The translations under genes were made by a program, and so were the position numbers. Positions 1 to 5,423 of a stretch of 5,423 nt of DNA are shown piece after piece. The notes beneath the pieces were generated by a model, which did no database searches, was not told where the DNA came from, and worked only from the letters and a program-made list of their open reading frames with translations. How positions within the stretch are numbered: position 1 is the first letter of the stretch; each line of letters starts with the position of its first letter. Source of the DNA: Alphaproteobacteria bacterium (GTDB lineage: Bacteria; Pseudomonadota; Alphaproteobacteria; ATCC43930; CGMCC-115725); NCBI GenBank assembly GCA_030039975.1, contig JASHUO010000195.1:1-5423 (forward strand). The letters are read 5' to 3'.

Positions 1-11
1 CCGCTACCCCG

Positions 12-2948
12 TCAGGCAATGTGACTCTGGTTCTGCCGGGACAGCATCTGATGAACCCGTGCCGCCAACGTCGCCGACGAAAACGGCTTGCCGATCAGTT
101 CGACGCCGGGATCGAGCCTGCCTTGATGGACGATGGCATTGCGCGCGTATCCCGTGGTGAACAGGATTTTCAACGAGGGGCGGATCCGCCGCGCGGCATC
201 CGCCACCTGGCGTCCGTTGAGACCACCGGGGAGCCCGACGTCGGTGAACATGAGCCGCAGGTCGGGCTCGTCTTCGACGAGGCGCAAGGCCGTGGCCCCA
301 TCGGCGGCGGTGAGCACGCGGTATCCCAACGCCTGAAGCACGCCGGCGCTGTAGGCGCGGACATCTTCGTCGTCCTCGACGACCAGGATCGTCTCGCCAT
401 GCGCGCGCGGCGCGACCGCTTCCGGCTCGCTGGCGGCGTCGCGCGCGACTTCGGACGACATGAGGCGCGGAAGATAAATCTTGAGCGTCGTTCCCTCGCC
501 CGGCTCGGTGTAGATCTTCACGTGCCCACCCGATTGCTTGACGAAGCCGTAGACCTGGCTCAGCCCTAGGCCGGTGCCTTGGCCAACCTCCTTGGTCGTA
601 AAGAAAGGCTCGAACGCCTTCTCGGCGACCTCCTTCGACATGCCGACACCGGTATCGGAAACCGCGATCAAGACATGCTGCCCCGCGGCCACGTCCTCAT
701 GCGCCAGGGCGTAGTCCTCGTCGAGAAAGGCGTTCGCCGTCTCGATCGTCAGCTTGCCGCCGTTCGGCATGGCATCGCGCGCATTGAGGGCAAGGTTGAG
801 AATTGCGTTCTCGAGCTCGTTCGGATCGACCAGGGTGCGCCATATGCCGCCGGCCAGGATCGTCTCGATGGCGATGCCTTCGCCCAAGGTGCGGCGCAGC
901 AGATCGGAGATGCCGGCGACGAGCTTGTTCGGATCGACCGCCACCGGCTCGAGCGGTTGCTGACGGGAGAAGGCGAGGAGCCGCTGCGTGAGCTGAGCCC
1001 CTCGCTCGGCGGCCCGGACGGCGGCACTCGCCGCCTTCTCGATGTCGCGGTAGTTTCGCGAAATATCCGCCGTGGCGAGGCACCGTCGCAACATATCGAT
1101 GTTGCCCAGCACCACGGTGAGAAGATTGTTGAAATCATGAGCGACGCCGCCGGTCAGCTGTCCGACCGCTTCCATCTTCTGTGCCTGGCGCAATTGCTGC
1201 TCCATGCGCTGACGCTCGGTGACATCGCGCACAAAGATCAAAGCGCCAATGACCGACCGATCGGACGCGTAGAGCGGCGCAAAATCGGCGTCGAAGCTTC
1301 CGTCCTGGCCGGTCCTGGGGAAGGCGACCTGGCGGTTGTGCAGCGAGGTCTTATGGCCTTGCAGTGCGGCGCGCAACGCCGTGTCGGCGGGAGTGCCGGC
1401 AAGGTCCGGGCGGAGATAAAATACATTTCGCCCGAGGACGAGGCCGCGCGGCACATCGGACATCGCCTCCATAGCCTGGTTCCAGACCGTAAGACGGAAG
1501 TCGGTGTCGACGCCGACAATCCCATCGGTGCTGCTTTCGGCGAGCAGCTGCGAGAGTTGTTGTTCGCGGCGCACCGAGTCTTCGGCGCGCAGGCGGTCGC
1601 TGACATCGACGACGATGCTGATCGCACGGACGAATGCGCCCGTGCCGTCGCGCTCGATCGTGGTCGTCTCGAAAGCGTCGACGACCTCTCCCGACTTCTT
1701 GAGATAGCGCAGGTGCACGTCCTCCAGCTCGCCGGGCGCAAGGACCTCTCCGAAGCGGCTCGGTCGCTCCGCCGCGCCACTGCTCTCCTGGAACTCCGCG
1801 ATGGATCGCCCGATGACGTCATCGCGGTCGCGGCCGAAGAGCTCCAGCCAGCGGCCGTTCACGTCGATGATGCGCCAATTCCGGTCAAGCGCGTGCATGG
1901 GCACCGGCGCATTGCGGAAAAGCGCCCGCTGCATCGCCTCGCTCTCGCGCAGCGCGAAGGCCGCGCGTTCGGCACGATCATGCTCCTCGGCCTCGCCGCG
2001 CGCACGGCGAATGACGGCAAGCGCCGTCAGCAGCAGCGCGCCTGCCGCGGCGGCTGCCAGCGCGGCGAACGCAGCGAGGCTAAGATACCAGTCGCGCGCC
2101 ACGTTGAGCTTGTCGACGCCATAGACGATATAGATGGGATAGTCTCGGAGCTTCCTGTAGCCGGTTATTCGGGAGATCCCGTCAACCGCCGACACCGTAT
2201 CCAACAATCCCGTTTCCGCACTCGCCAGGCGTTCGGTCAGCGCCTCGCTGTAATGCGGCGGGGTCCCCGAGCGGCCGCGCATGTCGATTTCCGGAAATCG
2301 CGCCAGGACCGTCCCATCCTCCCGGACCAGGCTTACGGCATCGCCAGGGGCCGCCACGACGCTCTTCCAGAACTCGATGAGACTGCGCGGTGCGAGCGAG
2401 AGAACGGCGATCCCGCGGAACGAGCCATCGGGAGCCGAAAGGCGTCGGGCGAGCCGCAACACCGGGCGGTTGATCGAAGGGATGACGAACGGCCCGTCGA
2501 GAACGAGCGAGGCGCCGTCGCGCGCCGCCTTGAAATAGAGCTGCTCCCTCACCTCCTTGGCCGGCGGCGGGTCCATGAGCACCAAGGCCGGATCGCGCAG
2601 CGTGAGCACGCGGACGACACCCTGGTCATCGGCAAGAAACGCCCCGGAAACGCCGTCGACGCGTGCCGTCACCTTCTCGAGAAAGTCCCGCACTTCCGGC
2701 TCGTGAGCAGCAATCTGCGACCAGGACTTGCCGGCAACCCCGTCGTCGATCTGCGCCAGAAGCAGCTCGTCGGAGTCGATAACGCGCTCAGCCTGCTGGT
2801 GCAGAAGGTCGGTCATGCGCGTGACATCGCGGCGCGTCTCGTGGTCGACGCGATCCCAGCTCCACCACGCCACCGCCATGACCAGCAGCGCCGGCCCAAG
2901 CACGGCCGCGACGAGCAGCATCCGATAGGAGCCGTATGATTTGCGCAT
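12..2948 (-). CDS. Membrane-bound hybrid sensor histidine kinase (Cache-PAS-PAS-HisKA-HATPase-REC)
   Basis: This is a two-component kinase that should sense a periplasmic signal, autophosphorylate on His and pass the phosphate to its own receiver. Seen, in order: transmembrane segment about 10-30; periplasmic region 31-288 resembling a double-Cache (PDC) sensor, with an SAPDGSFRGIAVLSL stretch at 171-185; second transmembrane segment about 289-313; PAS 1 about 338-450; PAS 2 about 464-578; HisKA with H604 in the HDFNN box; HATPase with N-box N718/N722, G1 DTGVGM 765-770, F-box FEPFFTTK 779-786 and G2 GQGTGLGLS 789-797; receiver about 853-970 with acidic pair D859/D860, phosphoacceptor D903, T931 or T932, and K954. 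No key residue is missing. The ATG is the most upstream one possible, because an in-frame TAG lies three codons before it. The only Shine-Dalgarno-like match, GAGAAG, sits 12 bases upstream, which is rather far. No HPt domain and no separate response regulator is visible nearby, so its output partner and ligand are unknown. The kinase class is certain; the exact Cache subtype is inferred from pattern. Confidence 0.96.
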   Translation of the reverse strand: MRKSYGSYRMLLVAAVLGPALLVMAVAWWSWDRVDHETRRDVTRMTDLLHQQAERVIDSDELLLAQIDDGVAGKSWSQIAAHEPEVRDFLEKVTARVDGVSGAFLADDQGVVRVLTLRDPALVLMDPPPAKEVREQLYFKAARDGASLVLDGPFVIPSINRPVLRLARRLSAPDGSFRGIAVLSLAPRSLIEFWKSVVAAPGDAVSLVREDGTVLARFPEIDMRGRSGTPPHYSEALTERLASAETGLLDTVSAVDGISRITGYRKLRDYPIYIVYGVDKLNVARDWYLSLAAFAALAAAAAGALLLTALAVIRRARGEAEEHDRAERAAFALRESEAMQRALFRNAPVPMHALDRNWRIIDVNGRWLELFGRDRDDVIGRSIAEFQESSGAAERPSRFGEVLAPGELEDVHLRYLKKSGEVVDAFETTTIERDGTGAFVRAISIVVDVSDRLRAEDSVRREQQLSQLLAESSTDGIVGVDTDFRLTVWNQAMEAMSDVPRGLVLGRNVFYLRPDLAGTPADTALRAALQGHKTSLHNRQVAFPRTGQDGSFDADFAPLYASDRSVIGALIFVRDVTERQRMEQQLRQAQKMEAVGQLTGGVAHDFNNLLTVVLGNIDMLRRCLATADISRNYRDIEKAASAAVRAAERGAQLTQRLLAFSRQQPLEPVAVDPNKLVAGISDLLRRTLGEGIAIETILAGGIWRTLVDPNELENAILNLALNARDAMPNGGKLTIETANAFLDEDYALAHEDVAAGQHVLIAVSDTGVGMSKEVAEKAFEPFFTTKEVGQGTGLGLSQVYGFVKQSGGHVKIYTEPGEGTTLKIYLPRLMSSEVARDAASEPEAVAPRAHGETILVVEDDEDVRAYSAGVLQALGYRVLTAADGATALRLVEDEPDLRLMFTDVGLPGGLNGRQVADAARRIRPSLKILFTTGYARNAIVHQGRLDPGVELIGKPFSSATLAARVHQMLSRQNQSHIA

Positions 2949-3049
2949 CGCCGGCTAAGACTTCTCGAGCCAAGCGCCGATGCCAAGGCTGCGTTCCGCC
3001 CGGCGATCGAGCCAGCGCGGCGCTCTCGGAAGCGCTCTGGCGTCTGGGA

Positions 3050-3098
3050 CTATGCTCCACACACGATTCATTGTATCTAAGTGGCATAGCACACGCCA
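3050..3098 (-). promoter_or_regulatory. Candidate kinase promoter/operator region with inverted repeat
   Basis: The 277-base gap upstream of the kinase contains an AT-richer pocket. An interrupted inverted repeat has arms CTATGctCCAC (3050-3060) and GTGGCATAG (3081-3089) around a 20-base spacer; the left arm carries two unpaired bases. Read on the minus strand, TACAAT at 3075-3070 resembles a sigma-70 -10 box, but the hexamer 17 bases upstream (TGGCGT) is a poor -35. The minus-strand string TGGCGTGTGCTATGC, starting at 3098, also keeps the GG and GC doublets of a sigma-54 -24/-12 element at the correct 10-base separation. The two readings overlap and at most one is likely to be real. No terminator with a T-run was found in the rest of 2949-3225. 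Confidence 0.25.
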
Positions 3099-3225
3099 CC
3101 GCCGCCGCAATTGGCGCTAGGTTACGCTGCTCGCGCAACCGCCACGAGCGGCATCGGGACCGTTCGGCTCCTGTCATCTAGCCGGCCCAGGACTTCCTGA
3201 GCGTGTCAAAAGCGGGCCTTCAGAG

Positions 3226-3579
3226 TCAGCGCTGCCCAAGCGTCGGCCGAGGCGTGCCCAAGACGGCGATTGCTCCAACGACCAGCAGCCAGAATGGAAG
3301 TATCCCGACGCCTGGTATCGCCTCCAGGATCAGCCCCGGCAACAGCAGCCATTGCCAACCCAGCACGATGAACAAAAGCGCGGCAGTCACGACATCGACC
3401 GCCCATGCGATCGGCGGTGCCAGGCTCGCGAAAGCACCAACCACATCGGATACACCCGCAATGACGAAGGCGAGCGCAAGTCGCCATACCGAGAATTTGA
3501 GCGGCCCAGAGGCTTTCGTCTCGGTTGACCGCTTCTCTAATTCGGTGGGAGCGGATGGACGAGGCATCGATGGTCTCAT
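3226..3579 (-). CDS. Small membrane protein of unknown function
   Basis: I do not recognise a characterised family. The 117-residue product has a polar N-terminal tail (1-28, rich in Pro, Ser, Thr, Glu and Lys) followed by three hydrophobic segments at about 33-52, 57-78 and 91-108. The loop between the second and third is itself hydrophobic and Pro/Gly-rich (PGLILEAIPGVGILPFW, 81-97) and could be re-entrant. The C-terminus is short and ends in GQR. Single acidic residues at D45, D62 and E86 fall in or beside hydrophobic segments. The alternating hydrophobic blocks and overall composition support this minus-strand frame over the Ser/Thr/Pro-rich frame on the other strand. I infer an inner-membrane protein, similar in layout to small uncharacterised alphaproteobacterial membrane proteins I recall. 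The start is uncertain: the first ATG has no clear Shine-Dalgarno sequence, and the ATG at codon 5 (3567-3565) is preceded by a weak GAGA. It is transcribed divergently from the GntR gene. Confidence 0.7.
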   Translation of the reverse strand: MRPSMPRPSAPTELEKRSTETKASGPLKFSVWRLALAFVIAGVSDVVGAFASLAPPIAWAVDVVTAALLFIVLGWQWLLLPGLILEAIPGVGILPFWLLVVGAIAVLGTPRPTLGQR

Positions 3580-3632
3580 TCATAACCCACGGGCCGGCCC
3601 GATCAGCCGTGAACGCCCGCCATGAGCGACAG

Positions 3633-3641
3633 AGCATATCA
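3633..3641 (-). promoter_or_regulatory. Candidate extended -10 promoter for the small membrane protein gene
   Basis: On the minus strand the string TGATATGCT matches the extended -10 form TGnTATnnT. It lies about 54 bases upstream of the ATG at 3579, which would give a leader of roughly 45 bases. The -35 position has no good hexamer, which is tolerated by extended -10 promoters. This is a motif match only. Confidence 0.3.
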
Positions 3642-3673
3642 CCCTCTCGCGATTGGCACGAAATTCCGTCCCA

Positions 3674-3689
3674 TGCCGCACCTGCGGCA
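3674..3689. repeat. 16-bp perfect palindrome, TGCCGCA-cc-TGCGGCA
   Basis: Two 7-base arms (3674-3680 and 3683-3689) are exact reverse complements separated by CC. The centre is too tight for a comfortable RNA hairpin and no T-run follows on either strand, so a protein-binding site is more plausible than a terminator. It sits between the two divergent candidate promoters, upstream of both. Confidence 0.5.
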
Positions 3690-3699
3690 CTGCCCGGCG

Positions 3700-3716
3700 A
3701 GGCGGTGTACCCGCCT
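3700..3716. repeat. Inverted repeat AGGCGG-tgtac-CCGCCT
   Basis: Six-base arms at 3700-3705 and 3711-3716 pair perfectly around TGTAC. It lies immediately upstream of the candidate -35 box of the gntR promoter and 10 bases after the neighbouring palindrome. This is an operator-like arrangement, but short GC-rich repeats of this kind also arise by chance in high-GC DNA. Confidence 0.35.
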
Positions 3717-3720
3717 TCGA

Positions 3721-3750
3721 TTGACAAGCGTCAGAAGAGACGCGTAGGCT
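3721..3750 (+). promoter_or_regulatory. Candidate sigma-70 promoter of the gntR-denD unit
   Basis: A perfect TTGACA -35 hexamer (3721-3726) is followed 18 bases later by TAGGCT (3745-3750), a partial -10 match of the kind common in alphaproteobacteria. Transcription would start near 3757, about 38 bases before the ATG at 3796. That placement argues against the TTG at 3754 as the real start of the regulator. Confidence 0.45.
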
Positions 3751-3758
3751 AACTTGTC
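3723..3758. promoter_or_regulatory. Candidate operator: GACAAG ... CTTGTC flanking the gntR promoter
   Basis: GACAAG at 3723-3728 and its exact reverse complement CTTGTC at 3753-3758 are centred 30 bases apart, close to three helical turns. One half overlaps the -35 box and the other the predicted transcription start. A repressor dimer or pair of dimers bound here would block the promoter, as expected for autoregulation by a GntR-family protein. That this GntR protein is the ligand is inference. Confidence 0.3.
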
Positions 3759-3795
3759 TGGTGGTTGGGCCAGTGGCGTAGTCCGGGGCGGGGCG

Positions 3796-4569
3796 ATGGC
3801 GAAGCGGTCGGCGCAGCGGGTCTTTGCAGCTCTGCCGGATATGCGCGGCAGCATCGTCAAGCGGACGGTCAAGGAACAGATCAGCGACAAGCTCGCCTCA
3901 CACATCGCGTCGGGCATCCTGGGTATCGGCGACGAGCTGCCGAGCGAGCGCGAGCTCGCCGCGGCCTTCTCCGTCAGTCGCGAATCCGTCCGCAGCGCCA
4001 TTCAGGATCTGGCGTCGCGCGGGCTCGTAGAGGTGTCGCAAGGGGCCCGCACGCGCGTCATCAGCGTCGAACGCGCGGCGCGCGACTTCGCCATCGCCAG
4101 TCCGCGCGCGGTGAACCGCTATGATCTCCGCTCGGTACACGAGGCCCGGCTGCTCGCCGAACGGGCGGTCGTCGCCGACGCCGCGGAGCGCATCGATGCC
4201 GCGACGTTGGCGCGCCTCGAGGCCTCGCTTGCCGCGCAAAAGCGCTGCCTCAACGATCCCGTGAGCTTCCTGATCTGCGATCGCGAGTTCCACTTCGCGA
4301 TCTACCGCTGCTCGTCCAATGCGCTTTTGGCAGACTTCGTGATGGGTCTCTACACCTACCTCATGGAGCAGCGCCGGACCGCCGTGTCGCAGCCTGGTGC
4401 GATTCTGCGCAGCTACAGGGATCACAGCGAGATCATGGCCGGCCTCCGCGCGCACGATCGCGCCGCCGTGGTTGCCGGCTTCGACCGGCACCTCGACCGC
4501 ATCTATCGGACGACCGAAGCCATTCTCGAAGCGATGGGACGATCGGCCGAGGAGAGTTCATCGGGCTGA
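3796..4569 (+). CDS. GntR-family transcriptional regulator, FadR/FCD subfamily
   Basis: This is a DNA-binding regulator whose effector is probably a small carboxylic acid. With the ATG at 3796 it has 257 residues, a normal length for the subfamily. An N-terminal winged helix-turn-helix covers about 23-90, with the GntR signature DELPSERELAAAFSVSRESV at 46-65 and a wing segment SQGARTRV at 81-88. The all-helical FCD effector domain follows at about 108-245 (VHEARLLAERAVVADAA at 114-130). The FCD metal-binding set looks intact: D162 and H166 in CDREFHFAIYR, H210 in YRDH, and H232 in FDRHL. An in-frame TTG at 3754 would add 14 residues, but it overlaps the predicted transcription start and the candidate operator. 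The chosen ATG has only a G-rich stretch (GGGGCGGGG) as ribosome binding site, and M16 at 3841 remains a fallback. The dehydrogenase gene begins 53 bases after the stop on the same strand, so I infer this protein controls that operon, probably as a repressor relieved by a tetronate or related acid. Confidence 0.93.
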   Translation: MAKRSAQRVFAALPDMRGSIVKRTVKEQISDKLASHIASGILGIGDELPSERELAAAFSVSRESVRSAIQDLASRGLVEVSQGARTRVISVERAARDFAIASPRAVNRYDLRSVHEARLLAERAVVADAAERIDAATLARLEASLAAQKRCLNDPVSFLICDREFHFAIYRCSSNALLADFVMGLYTYLMEQRRTAVSQPGAILRSYRDHSEIMAGLRAHDRAAVVAGFDRHLDRIYRTTEAILEAMGRSAEESSSG

Positions 4570-4611
4570 ACCCGGCTCGTTGAGCAAGCACGCCAAAACA
4601 AAAGGGGCAAG

Positions 4612-4616
4612 GGAGG
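4612..4616 (+). promoter_or_regulatory. Strong ribosome binding site of denD
   Basis: GGAGG within GGGAGGAAGG ends 6 bases before the ATG at 4623, which fixes the start of the dehydrogenase. The 53-base gap after the regulator has no hairpin terminator, so cotranscription with the regulator gene is likely. Confidence 0.8.
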
Positions 4617-4622
4617 AAGGCG

Positions 4623-5423
4623 ATGCATGTGCTGATCTTCGGCGCCGCCGGCATGATCGGGCGGAAGCTCAGTCAGCATCTGGCGCAGACCGGCACCCTG
4701 GCTGGCCGCGCGATCAGCCAGTTGACGCTGATCGACGTCGTGCCTCCGGAACAGCCCGCCGGCTTTGCCGGCAGAGTCTCGGCGCTGAGCCGCGACATCG
4801 CCGATCCGGCGGCCGCGCTGGGCGCGATCGCCGCGCGGCCCGACGTCATCTTCCAACTCGCGGCAATCGTGTCCGGCGAGGCGGAAGCCGATTTCGACAA
4901 GGGCTATCGCATCAACCTCGGCGGCACGCAGCACATCCTCGAGGCGGTGCGGCGTGAAGACATGCGAGCCTCCTACCGCCCACGCTTTGTCTTCGCTTCC
5001 TCGATTGCCGTCTTCGGCGCGCCCTTTCCCGACCGTATCGGCGACGAGTTCTTCACCACGCCGCTGACGAGCTACGGTACGCAGAAGGCGATGGCGGAGC
5101 TGCTTCTCGCCGACTACACGCGGCGCGGCTTTCTTGACGGCATTGCGCTCCGGCTGCCGACGATCTGCATTCGGCCCGGCAAACCCAACAAGGCGGCGTC
5201 GGGCTTCTTCTCGAGCATCCTGCGCGAGCCACTCGCCGGTCAGGAGGCGGTGCTGCCGGTGGCGGACGAGGTGCGCCACTGGCATGCAAGTCCACGCGCC
5301 GCGGTGGGATTCCTCACCCACGCGGCCACGCTCGATCTCGCGCCGCTGGGCGCGCGCCGCGCGCTGACCATGCCGGGACTTTCCGCCACGGTGGCCGAGC
5401 AGATCGCGGCGCTGCGCCGCGCT
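4623..5423 (+). CDS. denD: D-erythronate dehydrogenase-like NAD-dependent epimerase/dehydratase family protein (partial, 3' end beyond the window)
   Basis: The frame is open from the ATG to the window end, giving 267 residues of a family usually about 320-330 long. Only the C-terminal part is missing. Seen: an N-terminal Rossmann fold with GAAGMIG (7-13); D38 at the end of the second strand, which favours NAD over NADP; the LAAIVSGEAEADF block at 79-91; an ASS motif with S126/S127; and the catalytic Tyr-Lys pair Y151/K155 in SYGTQK. The segments RLPTICIRPGKPNKAASGF (177-195) and REPLAGQEAVLPV (201-213), with a MPGLSATVAE stretch near the end, are typical of DenD. Family knowledge: DenD oxidises D-erythronate to 2-oxo-tetronate in the cytosol with NAD+, the first step of a route through OtnI, OtnK and OtnC to dihydroxyacetone phosphate. 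Substrate assignment rests on family resemblance and the FCD regulator next door, since the other pathway genes are outside the window. A related NAD-dependent sugar-acid dehydrogenase is the main alternative. Confidence 0.88.
   Translation, partial: MHVLIFGAAGMIGRKLSQHLAQTGTLAGRAISQLTLIDVVPPEQPAGFAGRVSALSRDIADPAAALGAIAARPDVIFQLAAIVSGEAEADFDKGYRINLGGTQHILEAVRREDMRASYRPRFVFASSIAVFGAPFPDRIGDEFFTTPLTSYGTQKAMAELLLADYTRRGFLDGIALRLPTICIRPGKPNKAASGFFSSILREPLAGQEAVLPVADEVRHWHASPRAAVGFLTHAATLDLAPLGARRALTMPGLSATVAEQIAALRRA

Noticed and set aside
579..2939. Very long plus-strand open frame (786 codons) antisense to the hybrid kinase, preceded in the same register by another at 21-569
   Set aside because: The antisense frame is in codon-aligned register with the kinase, so its stops could only arise from TTA, CTA or TCA codons in the kinase, which are rare in GC-rich genomes. 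The single interruption at 567-569 is one CTA leucine codon in the G2 box. The translated product is Arg/Asp/Gln-rich with no recognisable domain, whereas the kinase strand has every expected motif.
2936..3181. Plus-strand 81-codon frame in the kinase upstream gap, and the minus-strand frame 2788-3177
   Set aside because: Neither has a ribosome binding site, domain or sensible composition. The minus-strand one overlaps the kinase N-terminus in the wrong register.
3188..3199. CAGGA-ct-TCCTG palindrome just past the stop of the small membrane protein gene, considered as a terminator
   Set aside because: The arms are only five bases with a two-base centre, and no T-run follows on the minus strand, so intrinsic termination is not supported.
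3203..3625. Plus-strand 140-codon frame opposite the small membrane protein
   Set aside because: Its Ser/Thr/Pro/Ala-rich composition without structure is typical of an antisense shadow. The minus-strand frame gives coherent hydrophobic segments.
3206..3727. Minus-strand 173-codon frame overlapping the small membrane protein in another register
   Set aside because: It is rich in Cys, Arg and Trp with no domain or membrane pattern. It competes with the better-supported frame at 3226-3579 and would consume the whole control region.
3758..3773. CTGG ... CCAG inverted repeat beside the gntR start region, considered as an additional operator
   Set aside because: Four-base arms with an eight-base G/T-rich spacer are expected by chance and do not resemble the stronger repeats upstream.
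3898..4491. Minus-strand open frame antisense to the GntR gene
   Set aside because: It is in the same codon-aligned register as the regulator and has no recognisable domain. The plus strand carries complete GntR and FCD motifs.
4503..5321. Minus-strand open frame (272 codons) antisense to denD and the end of the regulator gene
   Set aside because: It is codon-aligned with denD, explained by the same avoidance of TTA, CTA and TCA, and shows no domain. The denD frame has clear Rossmann and Tyr-Lys motifs and a strong ribosome binding site.

Overview
This is a GC-rich window with strong third-position G/C preference. Its proteins look alphaproteobacterial, probably Hyphomicrobiales (Rhizobiales)-like, judging from the hybrid kinase architecture, the small membrane protein and the FCD-regulator/DenD pair. 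The genus cannot be fixed from the sequence. There is no rRNA, tRNA, CRISPR array, insertion sequence or phage gene.

Layout: (1) 12-2948, minus strand, a complete 978-residue membrane-bound hybrid sensor histidine kinase: periplasmic Cache-type sensor, two PAS domains, HisKA, HATPase and a C-terminal receiver, with all key catalytic residues present. (2) 2949-3225, an intergenic stretch holding an AT-richer pocket with an inverted repeat and weak promoter-like motifs that could serve the kinase. (3) 3226-3579, minus strand, a small membrane protein of unknown function with about three hydrophobic segments. (4) 3580-3795, a divergent control region with promoter-like motifs facing both ways and three inverted repeats. 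(5) 3796-4569, plus strand, a GntR-family regulator of the FadR/FCD subfamily with an intact metal-binding set. (6) 4623 to the right edge, plus strand, the first 267 codons of a NAD-dependent epimerase/dehydratase-family protein closely resembling D-erythronate dehydrogenase (DenD). It starts 53 bases after the regulator behind a strong ribosome binding site and is cut by the window end.

How they fit together: the regulator and denD read as the start of a four-carbon acid-sugar (tetronate) catabolic operon. In the known pathway DenD oxidises D-erythronate at C2, and OtnI, the DUF1537 kinase OtnK and the decarboxylase OtnC carry the product to dihydroxyacetone phosphate. Those partner genes would lie beyond the right edge and are not visible. 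The FCD regulator probably senses a pathway acid and controls this operon. The kinase and the small membrane protein point the other way and show no evident link to it.

I see no strong case for a previously undescribed system. The most useful leads are the palindrome-rich divergent control region, the predicted erythronate operon, and the orphan hybrid kinase with its unusual upstream repeat.
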